64,000 bases of DNA from Paenibacillus sp. FSL R10-2782 (GCF_038592985.1 NZ_CP151951.1:983001-1047000), one strand, 5' to 3'. Numbered from the stretch's first letter, positions 41,902 through 50,449 are shown. Numbers and translations are program-made. The notes: generated by a model not told the origin, from the letters alone.

Positions 41902-42828
41902 ATGATGACGCTTAAAGTGGTACATAGTATTACAGATTTAATTGGAGATACGCCTTGTGTGCGGCTTCAGCGATTAACCGGACCGCAGGATGCGGAAGTG
42001 TATGTGAAGCTGGAATACTATAATCCCAGCGGCAGTGTCAAGGATCGGGCGGCGGGTAATCTGATTGCCGAGGCGGAACGGGCCGGACATTTAAAACCGG
42101 GTGGAACTATTATTGAGCCGACCAGCGGGAATACGGGGATTGGCTTAGCGATGAATGCGGCAGCCCGAGGCTACCGTGCGATATTGGTGATGCCGTCGAA
42201 TATGACGAGGGAACGAATCAATATTTTAAAAGCATACGGTGCTGAGGTTGTACTGACGCCAGCGGAAGAACGGATGTCAGGAGCAATTCGCAAGGCGCTG
42301 GAGCTGGGGGCTGAGATTGAAGGGAGCTTTATCCCGCAACAATTTGAAAACGAGGCCAACCCGGATATCCACCGTACGACGACTGCGCTTGAAATTTTGG
42401 AGCAGACGGAAGGCAAGCTGGACGTGTTCGTCGCTTCTTCTGGAACGGGTGGTACGATTACGGGAACGGGTGAGGTGCTGCGCCAGCATTTGCCGGATCT
42501 GCGTGTGGTCGTGGTAGAGCCGAAGGGCTCGCCAGTGCTGTCAGGGGGCAAGCCTGGTCCACATAAGCTGGTTGGTACTAGCCCGGGATTCGTTCCTGCC
42601 GTATTGAATACGGATATTTATGACGAAATCGTACAGGTTTCGGATGAGGATGCGATTGCAATGACACGGGCGATTGCTGCTCAGGAGGGAATTCTCGTCG
42701 GACCTTCCAGCGGAGCTACAATATGGACGGCAATTCAGGAAGCTCGGCGCTTGGGACCGGGCAAACGGGTGCTTTGTATTGCCCCGGATACAGGAGAGCG
42801 ATATTTGAGCATGGGTATTTTCGGATAA
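41902..42828 (+). CDS. cysK: Cysteine synthase family, PLP-dependent (OASS/CBS fold)
   Basis: 308 residues from ATG 41902 (AAGGAGG 5 nt upstream; ATG 41905 has an even better 8-nt spacing). NPSGSVKDRAAGN carries the PLP lysine, EPTSGNTGIGLAM the substrate loop, SSGTGGTITGTG the phosphate-binding loop, and VGPSSGATIWTA the pyridine-N serine. Converts O-acetylserine and sulfide to cysteine, or acts as a related beta-replacement enzyme; it is not the closest textbook CysK, so a YtkP/MccA-like role is possible. An aldo/keto reductase gene starts 21 bp downstream. The two probably form an operon. Confidence 0.87.
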   Translation: MMTLKVVHSITDLIGDTPCVRLQRLTGPQDAEVYVKLEYYNPSGSVKDRAAGNLIAEAERAGHLKPGGTIIEPTSGNTGIGLAMNAAARGYRAILVMPSNMTRERINILKAYGAEVVLTPAEERMSGAIRKALELGAEIEGSFIPQQFENEANPDIHRTTTALEILEQTEGKLDVFVASSGTGGTITGTGEVLRQHLPDLRVVVVEPKGSPVLSGGKPGPHKLVGTSPGFVPAVLNTDIYDEIVQVSDEDAIAMTRAIAAQEGILVGPSSGATIWTAIQEARRLGPGKRVLCIAPDTGERYLSMGIFG

Positions 42829-42849
42829 AAAAAGTGAAGGAGGAGCAAC

Positions 42850-43827
42850 ATGAAAATTATGCCTTTACAGAAACGCAACATTTCGGATAGCCGCTTGGTG
42901 CTTGGTTGTATGCCTTTTGGCGGGGAATGGGATCGTACACCGTTTACACAGGAGCATGTGGTGGAAGCAGAAAGAGCGGTGGAAGCCGCACGTTCCATCG
43001 GCATTACGATGTTTGATCATGCAGACATCTATCGTATGGGGAAAGCAGAAGAAATTTTTGGCCGGATTTTGAAGGGGCAGCCCGATTTGCGCGAGCAGAT
43101 CGTTATCCAGTCCAAATGCGGCATTTTCCTGCCGGATGGTACGCTCCCGGGTCGATTTGATTTTTCATATGCTCATATTATGGAGTCTGTGGATGGTATT
43201 CTGAAGCGTCTGGGCACCGAATATTTGGACATTCTGCTGCTGCACCGTCCCGATCCGCTGGTAGAGCCGGAAGAAGTGGCGGAGGCGTTCAGCAAGCTCA
43301 AGGCATCTGGCAAAGTACGGCATTTTGGTGTTTCCAATATGAATGTAAGCCAAATTCAGTTTCTGGAGCGCAGTTTAGCCGGCCCGCTGGTGGCTAATCA
43401 ATTGGAGATGAGCCTGGCGCATCTACATTTTGTAGATCAGACGGTGCATGTGAATCAGCAGGCAGGGACGAATGTCCATTTTGGCGAAGGTTTGCTGGAA
43501 TACTGCCAAATGGAGGATATTCAGCTTCAAGCGTGGGGGCCACTGGCACAGGGACGTTTTAGCGGTGGATCTTTGGAAGGAGAGCCGGAGCATATACGCC
43601 AAACAGCAGAGCTGGTGCAAAAGCTGGCTGCTGAAAAGGAAACGACACGCGAGGCCATCGTTCTTGGCTGGCTCATGAAGCATCCGGCGCGGATTCAGCC
43701 CGTTATTGGCAGCGCTAATCCTGAACGGATCAAGGCGTGTCAGGATGCGGAGCGACAGAGTGAGCTGATGACCCGTGAGGAATGGTATGAGCTATATGTG
43801 AGTGCACGGGGACAAGCTTTACCGTAA
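42850..43827 (+). CDS. Aldo/keto reductase
   Basis: 325 residues, (beta/alpha)8 barrel. Catalytic tetrad visible as Asp (FDHADIYRMG, also supplying Tyr), Lys (IVIQSKCGIF) and His (LLLHRPDPL). The NADPH site is VIGSANPERIKACQDA. The opening LVLGCMPFGGEWDRTPF and overall length resemble E. coli YdhF-type reductases. Reduces aldehydes or ketones with NADPH in the cytosol. RBS GAAGGAGG 8 nt ahead. Cotranscribed with the cysteine synthase gene; a functional link is not evident. Confidence 0.88.
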   Translation: MKIMPLQKRNISDSRLVLGCMPFGGEWDRTPFTQEHVVEAERAVEAARSIGITMFDHADIYRMGKAEEIFGRILKGQPDLREQIVIQSKCGIFLPDGTLPGRFDFSYAHIMESVDGILKRLGTEYLDILLLHRPDPLVEPEEVAEAFSKLKASGKVRHFGVSNMNVSQIQFLERSLAGPLVANQLEMSLAHLHFVDQTVHVNQQAGTNVHFGEGLLEYCQMEDIQLQAWGPLAQGRFSGGSLEGEPEHIRQTAELVQKLAAEKETTREAIVLGWLMKHPARIQPVIGSANPERIKACQDAERQSELMTREEWYELYVSARGQALP

Positions 43828-43909
43828 CCTGGCGAGTGCTTTTCAGCTTGTTACAGCAGATACATTTTTGGGAAAAGTATGATTTCGTACTGCAAATCGT
43901 AATTGAATA

Positions 43910-43950
43910 GGCCCGCCTCTTGTCTTATGACAGTGTGCGGGCCTTTTTTC
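43910..43950 (+). terminator. Intrinsic terminator after aldo/keto reductase
   Basis: GGCCCGC / GCGGGCC stem with T6. Confidence 0.85.
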
Positions 43951-43978
43951 GTGGGGCCATTAAACATTTTTCCAGCGG

Positions 43979-44779
43979 CTAATCCTCTTCGTATCTGGCA
44001 AGTGCCCTGGCGGTTGTTTCCTTCATTCGGGAAATGAGCCGGGAGCCTTGGACGACCTTGACACGTTTGCCGAGAAAGCGGATTTTGGACAGTACGTATT
44101 CACTTTCGTCTGTCTGAAAAGTGAGTGTAATACGATAGCTATCCGCAGCCTGAACATACTCCACCTCTTTCTCAAAGCAGGAAAAGGCATATAAAATACG
44201 GGATAATTCCACGTTGTACATAGGTATAATTACGATGATGCCCTGTTCTTTGCGTGACTCCAGAATACCGAGTATACGTTGGGTGAATTTCTCGGTCTCT
44301 TCAGGTGGAATTTCCTCTTCGGTGATGGTTACGATGCTGGACAGCTTGGTGGACATCAGCGTACGGTGCCGGCGGTTGTACCAAAGCAGGCTCCATTCTT
44401 TTTTGACCATGGAAAATTCCAGCTTATACGGAAAGCCTGACATGCGTTCATGAACACGCCCATTGCGCATTCTGTAGCTCATACAGATACCTGAGCGGGA
44501 CCGCAGGATGGAACGCAATATACGCAGGAGCGGGTGATAGACCGGGGAGGCAGGGATGCCGGCCTTTTCCCTCAAGCTGCCATCGATCTCCAGTGGATCG
44601 TCATCTGCGAGCATCAGCCGAAGCTTATCGAGCGTAGACGGGATAAAAGCTTCTGTCGCCGCCGGATCTGACAGCATGGACTGGAGCCAGATTCTTTCCT
44701 GCGATGTGGTAGCAAAAGCGCCCGATTCATCCAGCCGCGAGACGATCTGGTAGTTAAATATTTTCTCGAATAGGCTCAT
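43979..44779 (-). CDS. WYL-domain protein (second of tandem WYL pair)
   Basis: 266 residues from ATG 44777-44779 (GGAAGGAGC 12 nt upstream), overlapping the upstream WYL gene by 26 bp. No clear N-terminal HTH. The WYL core is ICMSYRMRNGRVHERMSGFP followed by PYKLEFSMVKKEWSLLWYNR and HRTLMSTKLSSIVTI; the last segment contains the WxxxxYN-type strand. WYL domains bind nucleic acid or nucleotide ligands to switch transcription factors. The pair resembles PafB-PafC-like tandem regulators in organisation; the target is unknown. Confidence 0.75.
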   Translation of the reverse strand: MSLFEKIFNYQIVSRLDESGAFATTSQERIWLQSMLSDPAATEAFIPSTLDKLRLMLADDDPLEIDGSLREKAGIPASPVYHPLLRILRSILRSRSGICMSYRMRNGRVHERMSGFPYKLEFSMVKKEWSLLWYNRRHRTLMSTKLSSIVTITEEEIPPEETEKFTQRILGILESRKEQGIIVIIPMYNVELSRILYAFSCFEKEVEYVQAADSYRITLTFQTDESEYVLSKIRFLGKRVKVVQGSRLISRMKETTARALARYEED

Positions 44780-46079
44780 AATAGGCTTGAAGCTCCTTCC
44801 ATTCCTGCTTGAATTCCTGACGAAGCCGCTTGGGTTCCAACACCTCACAGCTTGATCCAAAGCTGCGCAGCCACGGTTTAATCTCGGTGATGCCGTTCAC
44901 TGTAATTTCATAGATAAAGGATTCACTTTCTTCCTCCGTGATCGTTCCCCATTGCCCCTGCAACAGCACACGCTCCCGAATAAAGTTGCGTTTGGCACCT
45001 TCGGGATTGAAAAAACGCACCCGCACCTTCACGGCACGCCCAGTATCCACAAGCCAGCTATACCGCGTTCTTTCTTCCAGCACGGCCAGCAGGTCAGCAA
45101 AACGCTTCTCAGACACGGGTTCGCCCTCCGCCAACTGTGTCATGCCCTCCATGCGGAACTTCATGATCCCTTTGCCGCCCGCGTGACCCAGCACATACCA
45201 GCGCCCGTATTGATGATCATAGATGACTTGCAAGGGAAGAATGGTGTGTTCACGTCCTTCGGTTTCTTTTTCAAACAGAGGATTCGTGTTCTGTGAACCG
45301 TATATGCTTTGTTTGGCCGCCGAAAAATACAAAAAAGTCACACAGCGACGTTGTCGAATGGCATGAAGAAGCGGATGAACATGTGCCTCATCCAGAATAC
45401 GCGAGTAATAATGGTATTTGTATAAAAAAGGTTCTGCAATCTCCTGAGCCCCGGCTTGACGGCGCATGGCTTTTTTTAAATGATCTCGCAGCAAATATCC
45501 CTGTACAGAAGGAAGCTGCGTATTCGCCATAACGTCTACAAAGTCATACAGGTCCAGTAATTCCTCGTCCGTCAGTTCAGTGACCAGATCATTGCGGACA
45601 GCATAGCGATAAGGTCTGCCTCCAGGTTCCTTGCGAACCACGCCGACCTCGACGAGATATTTCAGGTCTGAACGGATCGTTTTTTCATCAGGCAATGCAC
45701 TGTAAGCAGGCAATCCCTCGCAGCATGCATCCAGCAGCTCCATAGTGGTCAATGGTTGTGACTGTAGAGCTGTCAGCAGAAGGGCCAGGCGAACGCTTTC
45801 CGTTTCCTTGAGCGATTTGGCCCGAAACAGGAATAACAATAGCGGATCAGCCGATTCATAGTAGTTCAAGCGCAGCATTTCATTGAAGTCGTGTCCTTGT
45901 TCCGCTGGTAACTGCTGCTGCACAGATTGAACGATTTCTTTGAGACGCCGGATTGTTTTGTCAAAGGTATGTACCGAAATGCCCAGTCTGTCTGCAAATT
46001 GCTGCCGATTATAAGCGCCGCTCGTCAGTGTCAGCATGCGCAGAAATTGAATTTCTTTATCAAAGCTCTCTCTCGCCAT
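44754..46079 (-). CDS. HTH-WYL transcriptional regulator (first of tandem pair)
   Basis: 441 residues. N-terminal HTH about residues 8-50: YNRQQFADRLGISVHTFDKTIRR. A second HTH-like segment lies around residues 125-160 (PDEKTIRSDLKYLVEVGVVRK). WYL domain at residues about 245-325: RRCVTFLYFSAAKQSIYGSQN, then LPLQVIYDHQYGRWYVLGHA. WCX C-terminal extension (VKVRVRFFNP...). Coupled to the following WYL gene. The protein probably senses a nucleic-acid or nucleotide signal; no regulated gene is obvious in the neighbourhood. Confidence 0.82.
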   Translation of the reverse strand: MARESFDKEIQFLRMLTLTSGAYNRQQFADRLGISVHTFDKTIRRLKEIVQSVQQQLPAEQGHDFNEMLRLNYYESADPLLLFLFRAKSLKETESVRLALLLTALQSQPLTTMELLDACCEGLPAYSALPDEKTIRSDLKYLVEVGVVRKEPGGRPYRYAVRNDLVTELTDEELLDLYDFVDVMANTQLPSVQGYLLRDHLKKAMRRQAGAQEIAEPFLYKYHYYSRILDEAHVHPLLHAIRQRRCVTFLYFSAAKQSIYGSQNTNPLFEKETEGREHTILPLQVIYDHQYGRWYVLGHAGGKGIMKFRMEGMTQLAEGEPVSEKRFADLLAVLEERTRYSWLVDTGRAVKVRVRFFNPEGAKRNFIRERVLLQGQWGTITEEESESFIYEITVNGITEIKPWLRSFGSSCEVLEPKRLRQEFKQEWKELQAYYEPIRENI

Positions 46080-46566
46080 GATGAATTCCCCGTTCTTGTT
46101 GCCGTTCTCCGAAAATAAGTATCCCTTTATTCTAACAGGGAAGAGATGCAGGAAAAAGGGAATTTATTTATCTTTGTAATACTTTCACCATGTTCACGAC
46201 TTCCCAAATCATGGATCATAGGGATATAAGGTTGTCACAATGAGCAAAGAAGCAATACATAAGAGAAGGGTGATCCAACATCTAAGCTTTGTTTCCGCCT
46301 CTCAAAATTTGAAAGGCGGAGCAAGCGGTCAACAAATCAACGACGAAACGTTTATCCTTTGACTGGAGCATATAGGAAAAATTTGTAGCTTACAACCGCT
46401 GTTTGTTCCTGTATCCAGACTGCATATGGCTCCGTGCGTCGTGCTCAACACGAACCCGATCGCACACCACCATACGCTGAGCCGATACCTGCAGAGTGGC
46501 GTGGTGTGGACTATTGGACGCTTGTACTTCCTCAAAGAGCCCTTGATTGCGGATGCTCCGACTATT
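46080..46566. other. Intergenic region without a supported gene; holds left palindromic repeat
   Basis: About 490 bp between divergent or unrelated genes. A 40-codon frame from ATG about 46240 has only a weak RBS and no recognisable sequence. Bases 46380-46566 read open in two plus frames without start codons, perhaps a decayed gene. The striking element is the palindrome at 46295-46319. Confidence 0.4.
46295..46319. repeat. 25-bp palindrome; left inverted flank of a 2.1-kb cassette
   Basis: CCGCCT-C-TCAAA-A-TTTGA-A-AGGCGG. Its first 20 bases match, with two differences, the reverse complement of 48390-48409. Confidence 0.6.
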
Positions 46567-47730
46567 CTAAAACTTTTCTAGCCATGATAGGGCTATGTTA
46601 ACTTGTGAGGCGGCTGAAGATACGGCGGATACGGTTAAACTGTCACCGGGGCTCAGTTCAATTTCGATCTCATTCAAAAGGAGCTGCCCTATATCACTCC
46701 TGCCTGCGGCAATGAAAAGTAATGTTTTCCCGTTTGAAACGGTTGTGCCGGAGGTATCAAACTCCATAACGCTTGTATTGGTAGAAACATCCGTAAAGGC
46801 CGGAGTTCCTCCCAAAATGGCGTTCTTCACTAAACGTATGGTTGTTGATTGGGTACTATCTACACTGAACGAAATATAATCTAGGAGTACTTGTACGCGA
46901 TTTGTCTTTGACTGATATGAGGGCTTATTTTGTATCGTGATTATGGCCGATTCAGTCGTAATTGTATTCAAATTACTTACGGAATTACGAGTAACAACCG
47001 CGGTAGAATTTCCGTTGCCTTCGACAAATGACATAGCAGATGATGATTGCAGGGTGATATTCGTAGTATTGGTTGTGTTTATGACCTGAGCCATTACAGG
47101 AAGAGTTGGATTTAAGATAGACGGAATTGTATTTGCGTTGGGATATTGAATACTATGAACCAAAGTCTGCTTACCTGTAGTTGGGTTTTCAATTAGGAAG
47201 GAAATCACTCCGTATCCAAGCCATTGATATTGAATAGAGTATACATTTCCTTTCGTTGGGTCCAATGTCACGCGGCTGGGACCCGTTCCGTCAAACTTAT
47301 CTGTATTCCATGTGGATTGGGGAATCCAGTTATCGGTTTGGTTAATTCTTCTCAATATACCAAATGAACTGCCATTAAAACCAAAGAAAAAACCATCCGA
47401 GCTATCGCCAATTCCAATGATTTGTGTGCTGTTGTCAACACCGGTTGTAAATAGTGCCGTAAACCGTACTAATCCACCTAAACCGGGAGTATACCTTAAG
47501 GACTTGATCGTTTCAATATTAGCCGAAGAGTCTTGGCTTGTACCTGTTTGAAGAACAACCATTCCATTGTTTTGAGTTACTGTGCCGCTGCCTGAAAATG
47601 ATGGAGTAACTAAATCGGTATTAATATTGTAATTGAATGTCCATCCAGCTACTGGCATAAGTTCGATCGTGCGTAAATCCCCGAAAGACGATAGTGGAAA
47701 TGTATCACTCAAGGGCAAAATAATACTCAT
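46567..47730 (-). CDS. Beta-rich surface/virion-like protein of unknown function
   Basis: 387 residues from ATG 47728-47730 (AGAGGTGA upstream). No signal peptide or membrane segment. Rich in Asn, Thr, Ser and short beta strands, with little Lys and no Cys. Residues about 30-230 have a jelly-roll-like, concanavalin-type character (LRYTPGLGGLVRFTALFTTG, IGIGDSSDGFFFGFNGSSFG, YQWLGYGVISFLIENPTTGK). I recall similar sequences in phage and large-virus structural proteins, unverified. The C-terminal half is a second beta domain. Noticeably more A+T-rich than neighbours. The gene sits back-to-back with a DUF4183 spore-surface protein inside an inverted-repeat-flanked segment, so either a spore-surface adhesin or a phage-derived structural protein is possible. 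Confidence 0.6.
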   Translation of the reverse strand: MSIILPLSDTFPLSSFGDLRTIELMPVAGWTFNYNINTDLVTPSFSGSGTVTQNNGMVVLQTGTSQDSSANIETIKSLRYTPGLGGLVRFTALFTTGVDNSTQIIGIGDSSDGFFFGFNGSSFGILRRINQTDNWIPQSTWNTDKFDGTGPSRVTLDPTKGNVYSIQYQWLGYGVISFLIENPTTGKQTLVHSIQYPNANTIPSILNPTLPVMAQVINTTNTTNITLQSSSAMSFVEGNGNSTAVVTRNSVSNLNTITTESAIITIQNKPSYQSKTNRVQVLLDYISFSVDSTQSTTIRLVKNAILGGTPAFTDVSTNTSVMEFDTSGTTVSNGKTLLFIAAGRSDIGQLLLNEIEIELSPGDSLTVSAVSSAASQVNIALSWLEKF

Positions 47731-47931
47731 TTGCTTCACCTCTCTAAATAAATATAATTTATGAATATGATAGAATTCATTGCATTGAAAGGTACAAATA
47801 TCTTTTTTGATGTAAAAATACGCCAAAGCACTAAACGGATTAGCTGTTCATCCGACACTTGAACCAGCTTACATAAATGCCCCTTCATTTTTTAAATTCT
47901 GGCATCTAATAGTAGGGAGGAGGTGAAAAAC

Positions 47932-48216
47932 ATGCCGATAACCAAACCATTTACAGCCAACAGACGGTTTACATCCACAATAGGCGCTGGAACAGGTACA
48001 GGCGCGACTTTTTCTATTGTGGCTACAGCTTTCACTGATGACACCGGTGCAGCCGCTACTGCGTTTCCCGCTTCATTCACCTATTACAATCTATATATCA
48101 ATGCAATGCTTCAAACAGGAGATATTTCCACGGTTACGACAACTGCAATCACGATTCCGGGTGGCGACGTGCTTGAGCAGGCAATGCCGCTTGTTGTTGA
48201 ATTTGTTGTAACTTAA
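47932..48216 (+). CDS. DUF4183 domain protein (probable spore/exosporium surface protein)
   Basis: 94 residues from ATG 47932, with the excellent RBS AGGAGGTG 6 nt upstream. NLYINAMLQTGDISTVTTTA and the closing AMPLVVEFVVT match the DUF4183 pattern (LYVNGxLQ ... IxLEFxV), a small beta-sandwich common in Bacillus and Paenibacillus spore-associated proteins, often with collagen-like partners. The N-terminus TANRRFTSTIGAGTGTGATF is low complexity. No signal peptide, as expected for a protein deposited from the mother cell. Strong terminator downstream. Confidence 0.8.
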   Translation: MPITKPFTANRRFTSTIGAGTGTGATFSIVATAFTDDTGAAATAFPASFTYYNLYINAMLQTGDISTVTTTAITIPGGDVLEQAMPLVVEFVVT

Positions 48217-48298
48217 CAGCATATTTAGGGTTAGATATCAGCGAAATACAAAGGTACTGGCAATATGTATAGTTTGGTAGAAGCTTATTTATGGAGTA

Positions 48299-48340
48299 GG
48301 GGATTTGTACGGACTCAAAGTGTCTGTACAAATCCCCTTG
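48299..48340 (+). terminator. Strong hairpin/terminator after DUF4183 gene
   Basis: GGGGATTTGTAC / GTACAAATCCCC perfect 12-bp stem with a 14-nt loop; only two T follow, so termination may be partial. Confidence 0.7.
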
Positions 48341-48389
48341 GTTCAGAAAGCTAATATGCGTGTCTGGATCGGCCTGTTAAATGTCTATT

Positions 48390-48409
48390 TTTCAAAATTT
48401 GAGAGGTGG
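48390..48409. repeat. Right inverted flank of the 2.1-kb cassette
   Basis: The reverse complement of this 20-mer is CCACCTCTCAAATTTTGAAA, 18 of 20 identical to 46295-46314. Confidence 0.6.
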
Positions 48410-48443
48410 GGGCAGACATCCAGTGAATCAACTAAATACATAG

Positions 48444-48628
48444 ATGAATGTTAAAGAGCTTCAGAGGATGAACAGCTGATTCACAAGCTGGTGGCTTTTG
48501 CAGAAAAACACCTGCCCTTGGAAGAGATTGCTTCTGCCCTGCCGATTTGCCGGGCTTTGGACCAGAGTATGAAGCACATAGAGGAAACGCGAGAATCCAT
48601 CCGGGAAAAGCTTCAGGAAAATCTATAA
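48444..48628 (+). pseudogene. Short gene with apparent frameshift (helical protein of about 60 residues)
   Basis: ATG 48444 opens MNVKE and then shifts out of frame. From 48458 another frame reads ASEDEQLIHKLVAFAEKHL followed by PLEEIASALPICRALDQSMK and a charged helix ending REKLQENL with stop TAA 48626-48628. Codon usage and amphipathic helices look coding. The frame has no own start codon or RBS and is closed upstream by TAA. A one-base indel near 48450-48458 would restore a protein of about 61 residues. It lies directly before the RlaP-like gene. Family not recognised. Confidence 0.5.
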
Positions 48629-48648
48629 ATGATTGGAGAGGGAATAGC

Positions 48649-49473
48649 ATGACAGATCCAAAACATGAGCACGATTTAATTAAACCAGAAATGCGTGATA
48701 CGATATTGGAGGAGCTACGCGCTTTGGAGCAGGAGGAGCAGGTGCGCATTATATATGCCTGCGAATCAGGCAGTCGGGCGTGGGGATTTCCTTCACAGGA
48801 CAGTGACTATGACGTGCGTTTTATCTATGTGAGGCCCTTGGAGTGGTATTTGTCCATTTTTGATCAACGGGATGTGATTGAGCGCCCGATCAGCGATTTG
48901 CTGGATATCAACGGCTGGGATTTGAAAAAGGCGCTCAATCTGTTTCGCAAGTCCAATCCGCCTTTGCTGGAATGGCTGCAATCCCCGATCCCCTATCTGG
49001 AGCCATATTCAGTAGCAGAGCAGATTCGCGCTATATCGCCATTAACCTTCTCGCCGAAGTCCTGTATGTATCACTATCTGAATATGGCGCGGGGCAACTA
49101 TCGGGATTATTTGCAAGGAGAACAGGTGAAGATTAAAAAGTATTTTTACGTACTTCGCCCGCTGCTGGCCTGTGGCTGGATCGAGCGTTACAACAGCATG
49201 CCTCCGATGACATTCGAAGACTTGCTGGAGGAATTCATTCCGGCAGATACAGAGCTTTATCAGGTGATCGGACATTTGCTGCAACGTAAAAAAGCGGGCG
49301 AGGAACTGGATATGGAGCCACAGCTTTCGGTGGTCAATGATTATATCCAGCAGCAATTGGCTTATTTTGAACAAAAGGCGCCCTTGCTCCAGCATATGGA
49401 GGGCGGACGTGATCAGCGATTGGATGATTTGTTTCGCGCTGCGGTGAAGGAAGTATGGCAAGCCGGATTGTAG
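48649..49473 (+). CDS. RlaP/YcgL-type nucleotidyltransferase (Pol beta superfamily)
   Basis: 274 residues from ATG 48649 (GGAGAGGGA upstream). The catalytic motif is ESGSRAWGFPSQDSDYDVRF, the GSRAxG..SxDSDxDxR pattern of COG3541 proteins; the two Asp are metal ligands. The C-terminal helical part (CMYHYLNMARGNYRDYLQG, KKYFYVLRPLLACGWI) is the family's fixed extension. Relatives named RlaP were associated by comparative genomics with RNA ligase and RNA-repair systems. RtcB is present 18 kb upstream; the link is inferential. Terminal-nucleotide transfer to RNA is plausible. Confidence 0.85.
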   Translation: MTDPKHEHDLIKPEMRDTILEELRALEQEEQVRIIYACESGSRAWGFPSQDSDYDVRFIYVRPLEWYLSIFDQRDVIERPISDLLDINGWDLKKALNLFRKSNPPLLEWLQSPIPYLEPYSVAEQIRAISPLTFSPKSCMYHYLNMARGNYRDYLQGEQVKIKKYFYVLRPLLACGWIERYNSMPPMTFEDLLEEFIPADTELYQVIGHLLQRKKAGEELDMEPQLSVVNDYIQQQLAYFEQKAPLLQHMEGGRDQRLDDLFRAAVKEVWQAGL

Positions 49474-49521
49474 GATTGTCAAAGCAATGGATGTGGTGTA
49501 CATTATAGTGAATTAAAAAGC

Positions 49522-49612
49522 ATTGTCGGGAGCTTGAGAAAGTCAGGCTGAGAGGGTGGCCCTTGCCATCGACCGTGAAATCTGATCTGGGTAATGCCAG
49601 CGTAGAGAAACC
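49522..49612 (+). ncRNA. TPP riboswitch (THI element)
   Basis: Conserved parts in order: GTCGGGAGC (P1/P2 side), GGCTGAGAGGGTGG, then TGAAATCTGATCTGGGTAAT and GCCAGCGTAGAGAAA, the hallmark CUGAGA and CUGAUCUGGGUAAUGCCAGCG boxes. Binds thiamine pyrophosphate; here upstream of a ykoEDC-type thiamine/HMP transporter. Confidence 0.95.
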
Positions 49613-49767
49613 TAGAGCACTATACAGGATTGCCGCGTGTTTTGCGGTTGTCGGTAGATTCGGTTCATATCTTATAATCAAGCTAGGCGGCTGCGCTTAG
49701 GCTATTGATTGTATGAGGTATATCGACGAATGATGTTTTGTATGGTGATCCACCTTTTACTGCGCAT

Positions 49768-49808
49768 AAAGCTTGCCTGGAGATTCAGCTCCAGACAAGC
49801 TTTTTTTC
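49768..49808 (+). terminator. Terminator of the TPP riboswitch leader
   Basis: AAAGCTTG-CCTGGAG / CTCCAG-ACAAGCTTT stem followed by T7, 45 bp before ykoE. Expected expression platform: forms when TPP is bound and stops transcription. Confidence 0.88.
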
Positions 49809-49852
49809 ATGGCCACGAGGCCCATTTTAAGGGAAAAGGGGAGTACATCATT

Positions 49853-50449
49853 ATGAATACTGCTGTAAAAGCGTCTAATGGATTGAAGCTGACGGATATT
49901 TTGGTCACAATTGTGATTGCCGTCGTGTTCGGTTTGGTTTATAAAATATGGGGGCCTGCGTATGATCTGGTGAAACCGCTTGGGCTGAACGCCGAGCAAT
50001 GGGTGTATGGCATGTGGTTTATGGCGGGCACTTTCGCATACCTTATTATCCGCAAGCCGGGAGTTGCGATTTTGGCAGAGGTGGCAGCGGCAACGGTCAG
50101 TGCTTTTTTGGGAAGTGAATGGGGGATGTCCACCTTGTACTACGGCTTTCTGCAAGGTTTGGGAGCAGAGCTGTTCTTTGCGGCTTTTCTGTACCGGAAT
50201 GCCAACCTGTGGGTCACTTCGCTGGCTGCGGCTGGATCGGCTATAGCCTCCCTGATTTTGGACTTCAGTTACGGGTATATTGATCAGCTTTCGACCTGGA
50301 ACTATGTTTTGTATGTCGGATTCCGAATGATTGGCAGTATTGTGATCGCCGGGGTGTTCGCGTTCTATCTGGCTAAGGCGCTGGAAGTCACCGGGGTGAC
50401 ACGTACCTTAAGACCCGCAACGGAACAGGACTATAAGGGGCTGGACTAA
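49853..50449 (+). CDS. ykoE: YkoE-like ECF transporter S component (thiamine/HMP)
   Basis: 198 residues from ATG 49853 (AAGGGGAG 9 nt upstream). Five or six membrane helices, without the ATPase. KLTDILVTIVIAVVFGLVYK, AGTFAYLIIRKPGVAILAE and EWGMSTLYYGFLQGLGAELF match YkoE, the substrate-capture subunit for hydroxymethylpyrimidine/thiamine precursors. TPP-riboswitch control supports this assignment. Its stop overlaps the next start by one base (TAATG). Confidence 0.9.
   Translation: MNTAVKASNGLKLTDILVTIVIAVVFGLVYKIWGPAYDLVKPLGLNAEQWVYGMWFMAGTFAYLIIRKPGVAILAEVAAATVSAFLGSEWGMSTLYYGFLQGLGAELFFAAFLYRNANLWVTSLAAAGSAIASLILDFSYGYIDQLSTWNYVLYVGFRMIGSIVIAGVFAFYLAKALEVTGVTRTLRPATEQDYKGLD

Noticed and set aside
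46333..46348. CGAAACGTTT near 46340 as a third LacI operator
   Set aside because: Only one half of the palindrome matches (GACGAAACGTTTATC) and no promoter or sugar gene follows; likely chance.
46240..46362. 40-codon ORF starting MSKEAIHKRR
   Set aside because: Weak RBS, contains the palindrome within its coding part, no family resemblance; not enough support for a gene.
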